Shown here in pieces: positions 1-7,809 of a DNA stretch of 52,267 nt (the first letter of the stretch is position 1; every line of letters begins with the position of its first letter). Below the pieces are notes generated by a model that saw only the letters and a program-made list of their open reading frames with translations, did no database searches and was not told the DNA's origin. Source of the stretch: Miltoncostaeales bacterium (GTDB taxonomy: Bacteria; Actinomycetota; Thermoleophilia; Miltoncostaeales; Miltoncostaeaceae). A program made the translations under genes and the position numbers. The DNA is taken from assembly GCA_030829765.1 (NCBI GenBank), contig JAUROO010000094.1, positions 1 through 52,267 on the forward strand, in the 5' to 3' direction.

Positions 1-1658
1 CACTTGGCCACGCTCTCCAGCTCGTTGATGTTGGTCTCGGCCTTGATGAGGCGGGCCAGCTGGCCGGTGTAGTTCACCTCGGGCACGATGATGCGCGTGG
101 CGTTGGCCACGAAGTCCTCGACGCGGCTGGCCGGGAAAGGCCCGAGCACGCGCGGGTAGAACGCGCCGACGGACAGCCCCTGCTCGGCCAGGCGGTCCAC
201 GGCCTCGCGCACCGGGCCGAAGGTGGATCCGAAGCCGATGAAGGCGACGTCGGTGGGCTGCTGCTCGCCGTGGGTGGCCACGCGCGAGGTCTCGCGGATG
301 GGCTCCAGCTTGCCCAGGCGCTTGGTCTGCATGCCCAGGTGGATCTCAGGCGTGTAGCCGGGGTGGCCGTACTCATCGTGCTCGATGCCCGTGGCCACGT
401 ACATGCCGTCCGGCTCGCCCGGAAGACCCATCGGCGACACGCCGCTGTCGGTGTACTCGTACCGCTTGTAGTCCTCGCGGGCGATGCCGGCTGAGGTGGT
501 GCGACGCTTGATGTCCAGCGCATCCACATCGGGCCGGTGGATCACCTCGAGGCGCGTGGCCAGGCCCTGGTCGGTAAGCAGCAGCACCGGAACCTGGAAT
601 TCCTCGGCGTAGTTGAAGGCGTCCACGATCGAGTAGAAGCAGTCCTCCACCGACACCGGGGCGATCACCACGCGCGGTGCCTCGCCGTGGCTTCCGTAGA
701 GCGCCTGGTTCAGGTCGCTCTGCTCGGTCTTGGTGGGGAGCCCTGTGGAGGGGCCGCCGCGCTGGGCGTCCACGATCACCACGGGAATCTCTGCCGTGCC
801 GGCGTACCCGATCAGCTCGTTCATGAGCGAGATGCCGGGACCCGAGGTGGCGGTCATGGCCTTGGCGCCGGTGTAGGAGGCCCCCACGACCGAGGCCAGC
901 GACGCGATCTCGTCCTCGCACTGGATGGTGAGGCCACCGACCTGCGGGAGGCGGACCGACAACCACTCCAGGATGTCGGAGGCCGGGGTGATCGGGTAGC
1001 CCGCGAAGTAGTTGACGCCCGCTGCCACGGCACCCACGGCGATGGCCTGGTTGCCCGAGATGAGCATGCGGTCGGCTTCGACCTCCACCGGGGGAGCCAG
1101 CGGGTAGCGACCCTTCAGGTCGGCCGACTCATCGGCGCCGGCGTGCAGCGCGGCGATGTTGGCATCGGCAACGCCCTCCTTGTGGGCGTAGCGGCGCAGC
1201 ACCAGCTCCTCGATGGGCGTGGTGTCGAAGTCGATCACGGCCGAGATGGCGCCGGCGGCCACCATGTTCTTGGCGCGGGTGGAGCCGCCGATCTCCTTGG
1301 CCAGCTCATCCATGCGCACCGGGCGGGCCCGGGGCAGGTACTCCTCGGGAAGGGCGACCTCCACCGAGTCGTAGAGGATGACTCCCTCGGGGCCCAGTGA
1401 GTCCCAGTTCAGGTCCCAGGCCTCCTGGTTGAAGCACACGAGGAGGTCGACGTCCTTGCCGTGGCTCCAGATGGGCTCGTCGCTCAGGCGGAACTGGTAC
1501 ATGCACGGCCCGCCCTTGATCTCGGCGGGGAATGTGCGGAACGTCTGGGTGTAGTACCCGCCGCGTGCGGCGGCCTGCGTCAGGATGTCCCCGCAGGAGA
1601 TGACGCCCTCACCGGACTCACCGGCAAGGCGGACTACGACGGAGTGTCGTGCGGACAA
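1..1658 (-). CDS. korA: 2-oxoacid:ferredoxin oxidoreductase, alpha subunit with fused gamma domain (3' end outside window)
   Basis: About 552 codons are present and the C-terminus lies beyond base 1. The N-terminal gamma-type domain reads AGESGEGVISCGDILTQAA and continues to FPAEIKGGP. It is followed by the pyrimidine-binding alpha domain, with SGNQAIAVGAVAAGVNYFAG, YPITPASDILEWL and TATSGPGISLMNELIG. This gamma-alpha fusion is typical of KorA-type subunits that oxidatively decarboxylate 2-oxoglutarate or related 2-oxoacids to acyl-CoA and reduce ferredoxin. The beta subunit would be expected just downstream, outside the window. The TTG start at 1658 has GGAGG four bases before it and is the best of the in-frame options. 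The exact substrate cannot be read from this part. Confidence 0.88.
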   Translation of the reverse strand, partial: MSARHSVVVRLAGESGEGVISCGDILTQAAARGGYYTQTFRTFPAEIKGGPCMYQFRLSDEPIWSHGKDVDLLVCFNQEAWDLNWDSLGPEGVILYDSVEVALPEEYLPRARPVRMDELAKEIGGSTRAKNMVAAGAISAVIDFDTTPIEELVLRRYAHKEGVADANIAALHAGADESADLKGRYPLAPPVEVEADRMLISGNQAIAVGAVAAGVNYFAGYPITPASDILEWLSVRLPQVGGLTIQCEDEIASLASVVGASYTGAKAMTATSGPGISLMNELIGYAGTAEIPVVIVDAQRGGPSTGLPTKTEQSDLNQALYGSHGEAPRVVIAPVSVEDCFYSIVDAFNYAEEFQVPVLLLTDQGLATRLEVIHRPDVDALDIKRRTTSAGIAREDYKRYEYTDSGVSPMGLPGEPDGMYVATGIEHDEYGHPGYTPEIHLGMQTKRLGKLEPIRETSRVATHGEQQPTDVAFIGFGSTFGPVREAVDRLAEQGLSVGAFYPRVLGPFPASRVEDFVANATRIIVPEVNYTGQLARLIKAETNINELESVAK

Positions 1659-1829
1659 CGTGCCTCCAAGGTGGATGTCGCCCGGGACGCGCGTGCCCGG
1701 GCGGCGTACCGGCGGGCCCTGGAGGATTCGGGACACCTGGGAGACGCCGGTTCGATTGCCGGCGGGATGCTAGCCACGCCCCCGCGCGCGGGCAATGCGC
1801 CCGCCCACCGGGGGTGACGAAAGCCCCCC

Positions 1830-1854
1830 GACCCCGGTGCCCGGCACCGGGGTC
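1830..1854 (-). terminator. Hairpin terminator after the heliorhodopsin operon
   Basis: GACCCCGGTGCC and GGCACCGGGGTC form a 12-bp perfect inverted repeat around one base; a real loop would open the central pairs. It overlaps the last stop codon of the heliorhodopsin pair. On the minus strand it is followed by a GGGGGGC run and no U-tract, so termination is inferred from position and stem strength. Confidence 0.5.
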
Positions 1855-2191
1855 AGCCGGCGAGGCCCGCCATCAGCACGGGGACGAGCAGGATGCCTGC
1901 GATCAGGGCCAGGGTCGTGCCGCCGGCGACCAGCAGCGCGGGAAGGGGCGGGCGCGTCGCGGTGGTGGCTGCAGCGGCGCCGGCGATGATCGCGACGGTG
2001 CCGATGGCGCCGAGCCCGGCCAGCACGCCGGCGATCACATGCCACCCGGCCCCGTGGGAGCTGGTGACGATGGCGCCGAAGCCCATCACGGGGACCATCG
2101 CGGCGGGAATCAGCACAAACGCCGCGGCGACGATGACCGGCAGCCGGTAGTCGGCCGGGTCGCCGTCTCCGGCCCCCAGCCAGCGGATCAT
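1853..2191 (-). CDS. Small membrane protein coupled to heliorhodopsin
   Basis: This 112-aa protein is almost entirely hydrophobic. It has about three to four predicted membrane segments: around residues 15-42 (possibly two), 50-77 and 82-110, rich in Ala, Val and Ile. I do not recognise a family. Its ATG overlaps the stop codon of the heliorhodopsin gene (ATGA, 2188-2191), so the two are almost certainly co-translated. That makes it a candidate partner, assembly factor or downstream effector of the photoreceptor, but this is inference from coupling only. No catalytic motif or metal ligand pattern is visible. Confidence 0.75.
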   Translation of the reverse strand: MIRWLGAGDGDPADYRLPVIVAAAFVLIPAAMVPVMGFGAIVTSSHGAGWHVIAGVLAGLGAIGTVAIIAGAAAATTATRPPLPALLVAGGTTLALIAGILLVPVLMAGLAG

Positions 2192-2949
2192 CCCGCGAGC
2201 GCCGAGGCGAAGATCTGCCAGGCCAGCAGCGACTTCGCCACCAGCGACAGCACCAGGTATGTCTTCTCATACGGGACGATGCCCGCCCACCGACCCTTGC
2301 GCGCGTAGTGCAGCCACATGTTCAGGGCGAAGGTGAAGAACAGGACGAACAGCGAGATGTAGATGGCCCAGATGGCGGCGGGCACCCCGGCGTCGATCTG
2401 CGCGCGCACCAGCACGATGCCGATGGCGATCCACGGGAACGCCCCGGTGATGCACCCGTAGATGAAGGGGCGCCAGTCCACGCGCTCGGTACCCGCCGGG
2501 TTGCGGTGCTCCATCGCCAGGCCGAAGAGGATCATCCCCACGTTGGCGCCGGCGATCGCGATGAGCGCCGTGACCTCCTGCACGCTGCTGACCAGCGCGA
2601 TCAGCACGATCATCAGCGATGCGCTGACCGAGTACTCCCACCAGCGCAGCGGGTTGGTGCCCCGCCCGAGGTTGGCGATGTACCAGCGGTCGATGCCGGG
2701 CAGCGCGCACAGCAGGTGATCGAGTGCTGCGAGGAACAGGAATACCGCCACGAACGTGGCGATGGGCACCTGCCACACCGGCTCCGTTCCGAGGATGGGG
2801 CTGCCGGGCGGGCCGACCATGTACGGGATGGTCACGCCCAGCGTGAACCCGTTGGAGAGCAGCAGGATGGCCACGCCCTGCGCCGCGTGCAGGATCGCGA
2901 GGGCGATGTTCCAGCGGCGGAGGTTTGGCGCGGCCTGCTCGGGCGTCAT
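2188..2949 (-). CDS. Heliorhodopsin (retinal-binding seven-helix photoreceptor)
   Basis: This 253-aa, seven-helix protein matches the heliorhodopsin family along its whole length. Helix 7 carries SLVAKSLLAWQIF, where K239 is the expected retinal Schiff-base lysine. Helix 3 has RWWEYSVSASLMIVLIA, where E105 corresponds to the counterion E107 of the reference protein HeR 48C12. H21 and H78 match its cavity histidines H23 and H80, all with a constant offset of two. Other family traits are MILFGLAMEH, PWIAIGIVL and the long first extracellular loop. Family knowledge: heliorhodopsins sit inverted in the membrane relative to type-1 rhodopsins, have a slow photocycle, and mostly do not pump ions. 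Their role is thought to be light sensing or regulation. A -10 hexamer six bases before the ATG suggests a leaderless mRNA. The next gene overlaps by 4 nt. Confidence 0.95.
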   Translation of the reverse strand: MTPEQAAPNLRRWNIALAILHAAQGVAILLLSNGFTLGVTIPYMVGPPGSPILGTEPVWQVPIATFVAVFLFLAALDHLLCALPGIDRWYIANLGRGTNPLRWWEYSVSASLMIVLIALVSSVQEVTALIAIAGANVGMILFGLAMEHRNPAGTERVDWRPFIYGCITGAFPWIAIGIVLVRAQIDAGVPAAIWAIYISLFVLFFTFALNMWLHYARKGRWAGIVPYEKTYLVLSLVAKSLLAWQIFASALAG

Positions 2950-2955
2950 GCCGCA

Positions 2956-2961
2956 ACCCTA
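2956..2961 (-). promoter_or_regulatory. -10 element of heliorhodopsin gene (leaderless)
   Basis: TAGGGT on the minus strand lies 6 nt before the ATG at 2949, so transcription would begin at or next to the start codon. No convincing -35 is seen. It overlaps the -10 of the divergent methyltransferase gene. Confidence 0.5.
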
Positions 2962-2965
2962 TCGT
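2960..2965 (+). promoter_or_regulatory. -10 element of the divergent RNA methyltransferase gene (leaderless)
   Basis: TATCGT lies 7 nt before the GTG at 2973. It shares two bases with the opposing TAGGGT element, giving an overlapping bidirectional promoter. It also supports the GTG at 2973 as the true start. Confidence 0.5.
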
Positions 2966-2972
2966 CCAGCGC

Positions 2973-3758
2973 GTGGACGACGACGCCCTGCGCCACATGT
3001 TCGCCGGCCTGCGCGGCGAGGAGCGCCGGGTGCGCCGCCCTCCCCCCGACGGACGGGGCGGACTGCTGCTGGCCGAGGGCGCGCGGGTGGTGGATCGCTG
3101 CCGGCAGGCAGGCCACCACCTGCGGGCACTGCTGGTGAGCACCGGCTATTCCGGTCCCCTCCCCTCCCCCGCCGTGCCGACGCTGGTCCTGGATCCGGAG
3201 GAGATCCAGCGGCTCACCGGGTTCGGCGCCATGCGGGAGATGCTGGGCGCCTTCGACAGGCCCCCGGACCCGGTGGCCGCCGACGTGCTGCCCGGCGCGC
3301 GGCGCGCCCTGGTGCTGGAAGGCGTGATGAACCCCTCGAACGTGGGCACGATCATCCGCAGCGCCACGGCACTGGGCGTGGATGCCACGCTCATCGGCCC
3401 GGGCTCTGCCGACCCCTTCGGCCGCCGGGCGCTGCGCACGTCAATGGGCGCAGCGCTGGTGCACCCGTGGGCCATCACGGCCGATCCCGTGGCCGATCTC
3501 CGCGCCGCGGGGTTCGCCGTGCTCGCACTCACGCCTGAGGCGGATGCCACCCCCCTGCCCCGGGCACTCGCTGCACGAGCGGGGGGACGCGTGGCGCTGG
3601 CGCTCGGCTCGGAGGGGCCGGGCCTCAGCCCGGGAATGCTGGATGCCGCCGATGCGCGGGTAACGATCCGCATGGCGTCCGGCGTGGATTCGCTGAACGT
3701 GGCCGCGGCGGCCGCGGTCGCATGCTGGCTGCTGGCCCAACCCGGCCCCGCGGAGTAG
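2973..3758 (+). CDS. TrmH/SpoU-family RNA 2'-O-methyltransferase
   Basis: This 261-aa protein has a divergent N-terminal substrate-binding region (about 1-100). The SPOUT methyltransferase domain follows with its three motifs: NPSNVGTIIRSATALGVD (motif 1), LALGSEGPGLS (motif 2) and IRMASGVDSLNVAAAAAV (motif 3). These proteins fold into a trefoil knot, dimerise, bind S-adenosylmethionine and methylate ribose 2'-OH groups of rRNA or tRNA. The precise target is not predictable. I chose the GTG at 2973 over upstream in-frame starts because it is preceded by a -10 at leaderless spacing and because upstream starts would overlap the divergent heliorhodopsin gene. The stop codon abuts the 3' end of tRNA-Cys on the other strand. 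Confidence 0.88.
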   Translation: MDDDALRHMFAGLRGEERRVRRPPPDGRGGLLLAEGARVVDRCRQAGHHLRALLVSTGYSGPLPSPAVPTLVLDPEEIQRLTGFGAMREMLGAFDRPPDPVAADVLPGARRALVLEGVMNPSNVGTIIRSATALGVDATLIGPGSADPFGRRALRTSMGAALVHPWAITADPVADLRAAGFAVLALTPEADATPLPRALAARAGGRVALALGSEGPGLSPGMLDAADARVTIRMASGVDSLNVAAAAAVACWLLAQPGPAE

Positions 3759-3830
3759 AGGCGACCACCGGAATCGAACCGGTTCATGGCGGTTTTGCAG
3801 ACCGCTGCGTTCCCACTTCGCCAGGTCGCC
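3759..3830 (-). tRNA. tRNA-Cys (anticodon GCA)
   Basis: A cloverleaf is visible on the minus strand. The acceptor arm is GGCGACC/GGTCGCC with discriminator U (3759), which is the cysteine identity base. The anticodon loop is CTGCAAA with anticodon GCA and the T-arm contains GGTTCGATTCC. No CCA is encoded. It lies downstream of tRNA-Gly on the same strand. Confidence 0.95.
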
Positions 3831-3853
3831 GTGCGGGAGGAAGGCTAAACGAC

Positions 3854-3876
3854 GAACGCCCCCGGTGGGGGCGTTC
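3854..3876 (-). terminator. Hairpin between tRNA-Gly and tRNA-Cys
   Basis: GAACGCCCCC and GGGGGCGTTC form a 10-bp perfect stem with a 3-nt loop (3864-3866), placed just after tRNA-Gly. Only a short T-rich stretch follows (GTCGTTTAG on the minus strand). It may terminate partly or act as a processing signal, since tRNA-Cys follows 24 nt later. Confidence 0.6.
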
Positions 3877-3883
3877 CAGTGAG

Positions 3884-3957
3884 AGCGGATGAAGGGACTC
3901 GAACCCTCGACCTTCTGCATGGCAAGCAGACGCTCTAGCCAACAGAGCTACATCCGC
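3884..3957 (-). tRNA. tRNA-Gly (anticodon GCC)
   Basis: The minus strand shows acceptor arm GCGGATG/CATCCGC with discriminator U, D-loop TTGGCTA, anticodon stem TCTGC/GCAGA around TTGCCAT, and T-arm GAGGGTTCGAGTCCCTT. The anticodon is GCC. No CCA is encoded. A possible -10 (TAGGCT, 3970-3975) overlaps the stop codon of the upstream Nif3-like gene. Confidence 0.95.
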
Positions 3958-3972
3958 AAGGCGGCGGGGAGC

Positions 3973-4764
3973 CTAGCAGGCATCCCGCCAGGGGTCGGTG
4001 TCGCCGCGCGCGAAGGCCACCTCCACGCCGTGCGGCGCAAGGGCCGCAGCCAGCACCGGGGTCCACATCCGCATGGCGTGCTGCTCCACGGCGCCATGGG
4101 CGATGTTCATCAGCCCCATGCCCTCGGCCGCGTCGGCGTCGTGGTACTTCAGGTCGCCGGTCACATAGGCGTCCGCCCCCCACTGCCGCGCGGCCGCGAT
4201 CAGCGACCCGCCCGATCCGGTGCACACCGCCAGGCGCGACACCAGCCGCCCGGGGTCACCCGCCACCCCCAGGTTGGCGCGGCGGGTGCAGAACACCTCC
4301 ACGCACCGCGAAGCCAGCTCGTCCAGCGGCGCCGGATCGATCATCCCCGCCCGGCCCAGCCCCATGGCCGGGTCATCCACGTCCGGCACCAGCGGCACGC
4401 GGTCGCGCATGCCGAGCGCGTCGGCCATCAGGTCGTTCAGCCCCCCGGCCACGGAATCGAGGTTGGTGTGCGCCGCCACCACCGCGATCCGCTCCTCGGC
4501 GGCGCGCAGCACCAGCGCCCCGGCAGTGCGCTGGTCGCTCACCGCCGACAGCGCGGGGAAGATGGGCGGGTGGTGCACCAGCACCAGGTCGGCACCGGCG
4601 CCCCGGGCCTCATCCAGCACATGCGCACGCAGGTCGAGCGCCACCAGCACGCGGGTGACCGGCCGGTCACGACGCCCCACCATCAGGCCGACGTTGTCCC
4701 ACTCCTCGCACAGGCGCATCGGCGCCAGGCGATCGAGCACCGCGAGCAGTTCGCCAACCCTCAC
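3973..4764 (-). CDS. Nif3-like dinuclear metal centre protein (DUF34)
   Basis: This 263-aa protein starts VRVGELLAVLDRLAP and has LCEEWDNVGLMVG followed by DLVLVHHPPIF, the conserved metal-binding HH. Further family segments are VAAHTNLDSVAGGLND and, near the C-terminus, DAYVTGDLKYHDADAAEGMGLMNIAHGAVE with the second metal ligand set. Nif3/DUF34 proteins form hexamers with a two-metal site. Their function is unsettled; GTP cyclohydrolase-like or metal-handling roles have been proposed. The GTG start overlaps the stop of the upstream small membrane protein (GTGA). It is the last gene of a three-gene operon and is followed directly by tRNA-Gly. Confidence 0.9.
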   Translation of the reverse strand: MRVGELLAVLDRLAPMRLCEEWDNVGLMVGRRDRPVTRVLVALDLRAHVLDEARGAGADLVLVHHPPIFPALSAVSDQRTAGALVLRAAEERIAVVAAHTNLDSVAGGLNDLMADALGMRDRVPLVPDVDDPAMGLGRAGMIDPAPLDELASRCVEVFCTRRANLGVAGDPGRLVSRLAVCTGSGGSLIAAARQWGADAYVTGDLKYHDADAAEGMGLMNIAHGAVEQHAMRMWTPVLAAALAPHGVEVAFARGDTDPWRDAC

Positions 4765-5048
4765 GTGCGGCCGTCCTTCGCGGTGAAGAAACGCATCATC
4801 ACAAGCGCATCGATGGCGGCGATCACGCCAAGCACCGTCAGCACGATGAGCGACCCCGGCGTGAGGCTGCCCTGCTGGTCGAGGATCAGTCCGATCGCCA
4901 ATGCGCCGACGAACCAGATGAGCGCGCGCCCGAACCGCCCGATGTACACGTGCCCGAGCCCCGGGATGATGAGGCTGAGGATGATGGCGATGGCCACCGA
5001 CCGCCCCCGTGGCCGGCGGGCCGGGCCACGTTGCGGATCGGGGCTCAC
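4761..5048 (-). CDS. Small membrane protein with PGLGHVYIGR motif
   Basis: This 95-aa protein has a basic N-terminus and then IAIILSLIIPGLGHVYIGR, the helix-turn motif common in TM2-like and related small membrane proteins. Two more hydrophobic segments follow (about 43-58 and 68-85). The function is unknown. The GTG at 5048 overlaps the stop of the upstream metallo-hydrolase gene (GTGA), and its own stop overlaps the GTG of the Nif3-like gene, so all three are translationally coupled. Confidence 0.75.
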   Translation of the reverse strand: MSPDPQRGPARRPRGRSVAIAIILSLIIPGLGHVYIGRFGRALIWFVGALAIGLILDQQGSLTPGSLIVLTVLGVIAAIDALVMMRFFTAKDGRT

Positions 5049-5803
5049 GCGGCGTAGGCCTGCCGCTCGCGCGCCCACTCGACCGGGCCGCCGAACGCCT
5101 GCGCGGCGATCTCCACCGAGCGCGCGCGATCCACGTCGGGCTGGCCGTGCACCAGCAGCAGGCGCCCCGCACCGGCCTCGCGTGCCATCTCGCCTGCCGC
5201 GCGCGCGTTCAGGTGCATCGCGCCGTCAGGGATGACCTGCTCGCCGAACGTGCACTCCAGCACCAGCAGGTCGGTGCCGCGCGCGAGCACCGGGAGTTCA
5301 TGGTTGGGCCGGCAGTCGGCTCCGTAGGTGATGGACCGGCCGCCGTGCTCCACCCGCACCGCATGCGTGGGAGGCAGGTGCGGTACCTCGGCGTGGCGCA
5401 CGATGAGATCGCCGATCCGCATCTCGCCCGCCCCTGCCGGCAGGTCGTGGGCCGTGATGCCCGCCCACGACTCCCCGCCCGCGATGCCCTCCAGCCGGTC
5501 CACCAGGCCGGGGGGCGCATGCACGTGGAGGGGGTGGCCCACGCCCGGGCCATGGGCCATGTACACGCGCGCGGCCAGCAGGTCGGCCAGGTGATCGGGG
5601 TGCAGGTGGCTGATGATCACCGCGTCGAGATCACGGGCGTCGACCTCCGCGGACAGACGGTTGAAGGTACCCGCCCCGAGGTCCAGCGCCACGGCCGTAT
5701 CGCCCGCCCGGATCAGGTAACCGCTCTGGGCCTGATCGGGCAGGCCATAGGCCGCACCGGTTCCGAGTGGGGTGAGCTCGAGGGTCGCGGGCACGCGCCG
5801 CAT
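5045..5803 (-). CDS. Metallo-beta-lactamase-fold hydrolase
   Basis: This 252-aa protein has an N-terminal LTPLGTGAAYG and then DLGAGTFNRL. The zinc motif is ISHLHPDHLADL, and ITYGADCRPNHEL and LLLVHGQPD come later. The whole resembles the ribonuclease Z / ElaC-like branch of the fold, in which a two-zinc site hydrolyses phosphodiesters or related esters. It is shorter than ribonuclease Z and lacks its exosite arm, so the substrate is left open. The ATG is 14 nt from the divergent lipoprotein ATG. It is the first gene of a coupled three-gene operon. Confidence 0.85.
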   Translation of the reverse strand: MRRVPATLELTPLGTGAAYGLPDQAQSGYLIRAGDTAVALDLGAGTFNRLSAEVDARDLDAVIISHLHPDHLADLLAARVYMAHGPGVGHPLHVHAPPGLVDRLEGIAGGESWAGITAHDLPAGAGEMRIGDLIVRHAEVPHLPPTHAVRVEHGGRSITYGADCRPNHELPVLARGTDLLVLECTFGEQVIPDGAMHLNARAAGEMAREAGAGRLLLVHGQPDVDRARSVEIAAQAFGGPVEWARERQAYAA

Positions 5804-5817
5804 GGTATACCGGCCCT

Positions 5818-6657
5818 ATGGTCCGGTCCCTCATCACGCTCGCGGCCCTCGCCGCACTCGGCATCGGCCTCGCAGGCTGCGGTGGCGGCACGGATCTCAC
5901 CGCCGGCATGAGCGCACAGCAGGTGCTGGACGAGGCGTCTGCGAAGACCGACGCCATCACCTCTTACCGCTTCGGGGTGGACGTGAAGGCCACGGCCACC
6001 ATCCCGGGCACCGGAGTGCTGGCCGATGCGCTCCGCAACCCCGTGGAATTGTCCGGCGAGGGGGCGGCGAAGGACCCGGGCGACTTCACCCTCGACCTCA
6101 CCGCGAACCTCGGGCCGGGCGACATCCAGGCCAACATCACCAAGGTCGGTGGAGCGCTGTACGCGTCGGTGCTGGGGCAGGACATCAAGTTGGACGTACC
6201 GGCCGCCACCGTGCGCTCGCTCGACCCCACGCGGCTTGCCCCGGCCATCTCGTCGTGGATGGCCGACCCGGAGATCGTGGGCACCGAGGACATCGATGGC
6301 ATGCCCATGGTGCACCTGCGGGGCGACGTGGATGAGAAGGCGCTGGCCGAGGACCTGTCCGGGCTGGCCGACGGCCTTGGGGCGGATGGCGCCATCACCC
6401 CCGGTGCCGCCGGCGCATCGGGCGACCTGGAGACCGGGACCGTGGATGTGTGGGTGGGGCAGGAGGACCTGCTCATCCACCGGGCGGCCGCCCAGGTGAG
6501 CTCGAGCGACCGCCTGCGCGTGGCGCCTCAGGTGGCGGCCCTCGACCTCGATCTGAGCGCGAGCCTCTCCGACTTCGGGGCCCCGGTCGAGGTGACCGCA
6601 CCCACGGGGGCCCAAACCGTGGACCTCGGCTCCATCACGGCGCTGCTCGGCGGCTAG
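5818..6657 (+). CDS. Secreted lipoprotein, LppX/LprG-like fold
   Basis: This 279-aa protein has a lipoprotein signal peptide: MVRSLITLAALAALGIGLAG ends in lipobox LAGC, with the lipidated cysteine near residue 21. The mature part (DEASAKTDAITSYRFGVDVKATA, later VELSGEGAAKDPGDFTLDLTANLG and GTVDVWVGQEDLLIHR) follows the pattern of the LppX/LprA/LprF/LprG family. In mycobacteria this family forms a half-barrel that carries lipids between membrane and cell surface. A GGTATACC palindrome (5804-5811) lies in the tiny divergent promoter region. The family assignment is by pattern only. Confidence 0.75.
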   Translation: MVRSLITLAALAALGIGLAGCGGGTDLTAGMSAQQVLDEASAKTDAITSYRFGVDVKATATIPGTGVLADALRNPVELSGEGAAKDPGDFTLDLTANLGPGDIQANITKVGGALYASVLGQDIKLDVPAATVRSLDPTRLAPAISSWMADPEIVGTEDIDGMPMVHLRGDVDEKALAEDLSGLADGLGADGAITPGAAGASGDLETGTVDVWVGQEDLLIHRAAAQVSSSDRLRVAPQVAALDLDLSASLSDFGAPVEVTAPTGAQTVDLGSITALLGG

Positions 6658-6659
6658 CA

Positions 6660-7799
6660 GTGCGCTTCGGGGCGTTCCTGGCACCGTTCCACGACCCGCG
6701 CGAGAACCCCACGCTCGCCCTCGAGCGCGACCTGGACCTCATCTGCCACATGGACCGCCTGGGCTTCGACGAGGTCTGGGTGGGCGAGCACCACTCCACC
6801 GGCTGGGAGTACATCTCGTCACCCGAGATCTTCCTCGCCGTGGCGGCCGAGCGCACCCGTCGCATCCGCCTGGGGACGGGCGCGGTGAGCCTCACCTACC
6901 ACCACCCCCTCATGGTGGCCGACCGCATCGTGCTGCTGGATCACCTCACGCGTGGGCGCGTGAACCTCGGCGTGGGGCCCGGCGGGCACCTGTCGGATGC
7001 CGCGATGCTGGGCATCCCACCCGCGGAGATCCGGGACCGCATGGAGCACGCCCTCGACGTGATCCTGAGGCTGATGACCACCACCGAGCCCGTCACGGCG
7101 TCCGGTCCCGGCTGGGAACTGCACGATGCCGTGCTGCAACTGCGCCCATACCAGCGCCCGCACCCGCCGCTCGGCATCCCCAGCCTGGAATCACCATTCG
7201 GCATGGCGCTGGCGGGGAGGGTGGGCGCCGCCCCGCTGTCGCTGTTCTTCGGTGCCGCCGACCTGGCCGCGCAGTGGGCCATCACCGAGGAGGCCGCGGC
7301 GCGCGCCGGGCGCGCCGCATCGCGCGGGGACTGGCGGGTGGTGGTGCCCGTGCACCTGGCCGAGACCCGCGAGCAGGCCATTGAGGAGGTCCGCGCCGGC
7401 GGCGGGGAGTGGATGTTCGAGTACGTCCAGGCGCTCACCGGCAGGCCCGCGCCCGTGCCCGGGCCGAAGGACCTCGCGGTCGACCAGATGCTGGAGGCCG
7501 GATCGTGGGTGGTGGGCACGCCGGATGACCTCCTCGCGTTCATCCGTGGGCTGCAGGAGCGCACCGGCGGCTTCGGCACCTTCCTGTGCTGGGGGCACGA
7601 GTGGGCCGGCCCCGAGGCCACCCTGCGCTCGTACGACCTGCTGGCCCGATTCGTGATGCCGGAGATGCAGGGGTCGCTCGAGGGGCTGAGGGCGTCGGGG
7701 GATGTCGCCCGCGCCAAGGCCACGGCGCTGCACCAGCAGCGCGTGGCCGGCGTGGAGGCCGCACGGGAACGGAACGCGCGCGACCGCGGCGACCGGTAG
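6660..7799 (+). CDS. LLM-class (luciferase-like) flavin/F420-dependent oxidoreductase
   Basis: This 379-aa TIM-barrel protein has the bacterial luciferase-like signatures. They are LICHMDRLGFDEVWVGEHHSTGWEYISSPEIFLA split over strands 1-2, then RTRRIRLGTGAVSLTYHHPLMVADRIVLLDHLTRGRVNLGVGPG, and later VVGTPDDLLAFIRGL. Members use FMN or coenzyme F420 to oxidise or mono-oxygenate organic substrates. Actinobacterial genomes hold many paralogues, so the substrate is unknown. GTG at 6660 starts two bases after the lipoprotein stop, which suggests co-transcription. An amidotransferase gene follows after 10 nt. Confidence 0.88.
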   Translation: MRFGAFLAPFHDPRENPTLALERDLDLICHMDRLGFDEVWVGEHHSTGWEYISSPEIFLAVAAERTRRIRLGTGAVSLTYHHPLMVADRIVLLDHLTRGRVNLGVGPGGHLSDAAMLGIPPAEIRDRMEHALDVILRLMTTTEPVTASGPGWELHDAVLQLRPYQRPHPPLGIPSLESPFGMALAGRVGAAPLSLFFGAADLAAQWAITEEAAARAGRAASRGDWRVVVPVHLAETREQAIEEVRAGGGEWMFEYVQALTGRPAPVPGPKDLAVDQMLEAGSWVVGTPDDLLAFIRGLQERTGGFGTFLCWGHEWAGPEATLRSYDLLARFVMPEMQGSLEGLRASGDVARAKATALHQQRVAGVEAARERNARDRGDR

Positions 7800-7809
7800 C
7801 CCGTCGCGC

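Noticed and set aside
1745..1764. CGCCGG-TTCGATTG-CCGGCG looks like a tRNA T-arm
   Set aside because: The loop is 8 nt when the stem pairs fully, and no acceptor, anticodon or D-arm can be built around it.
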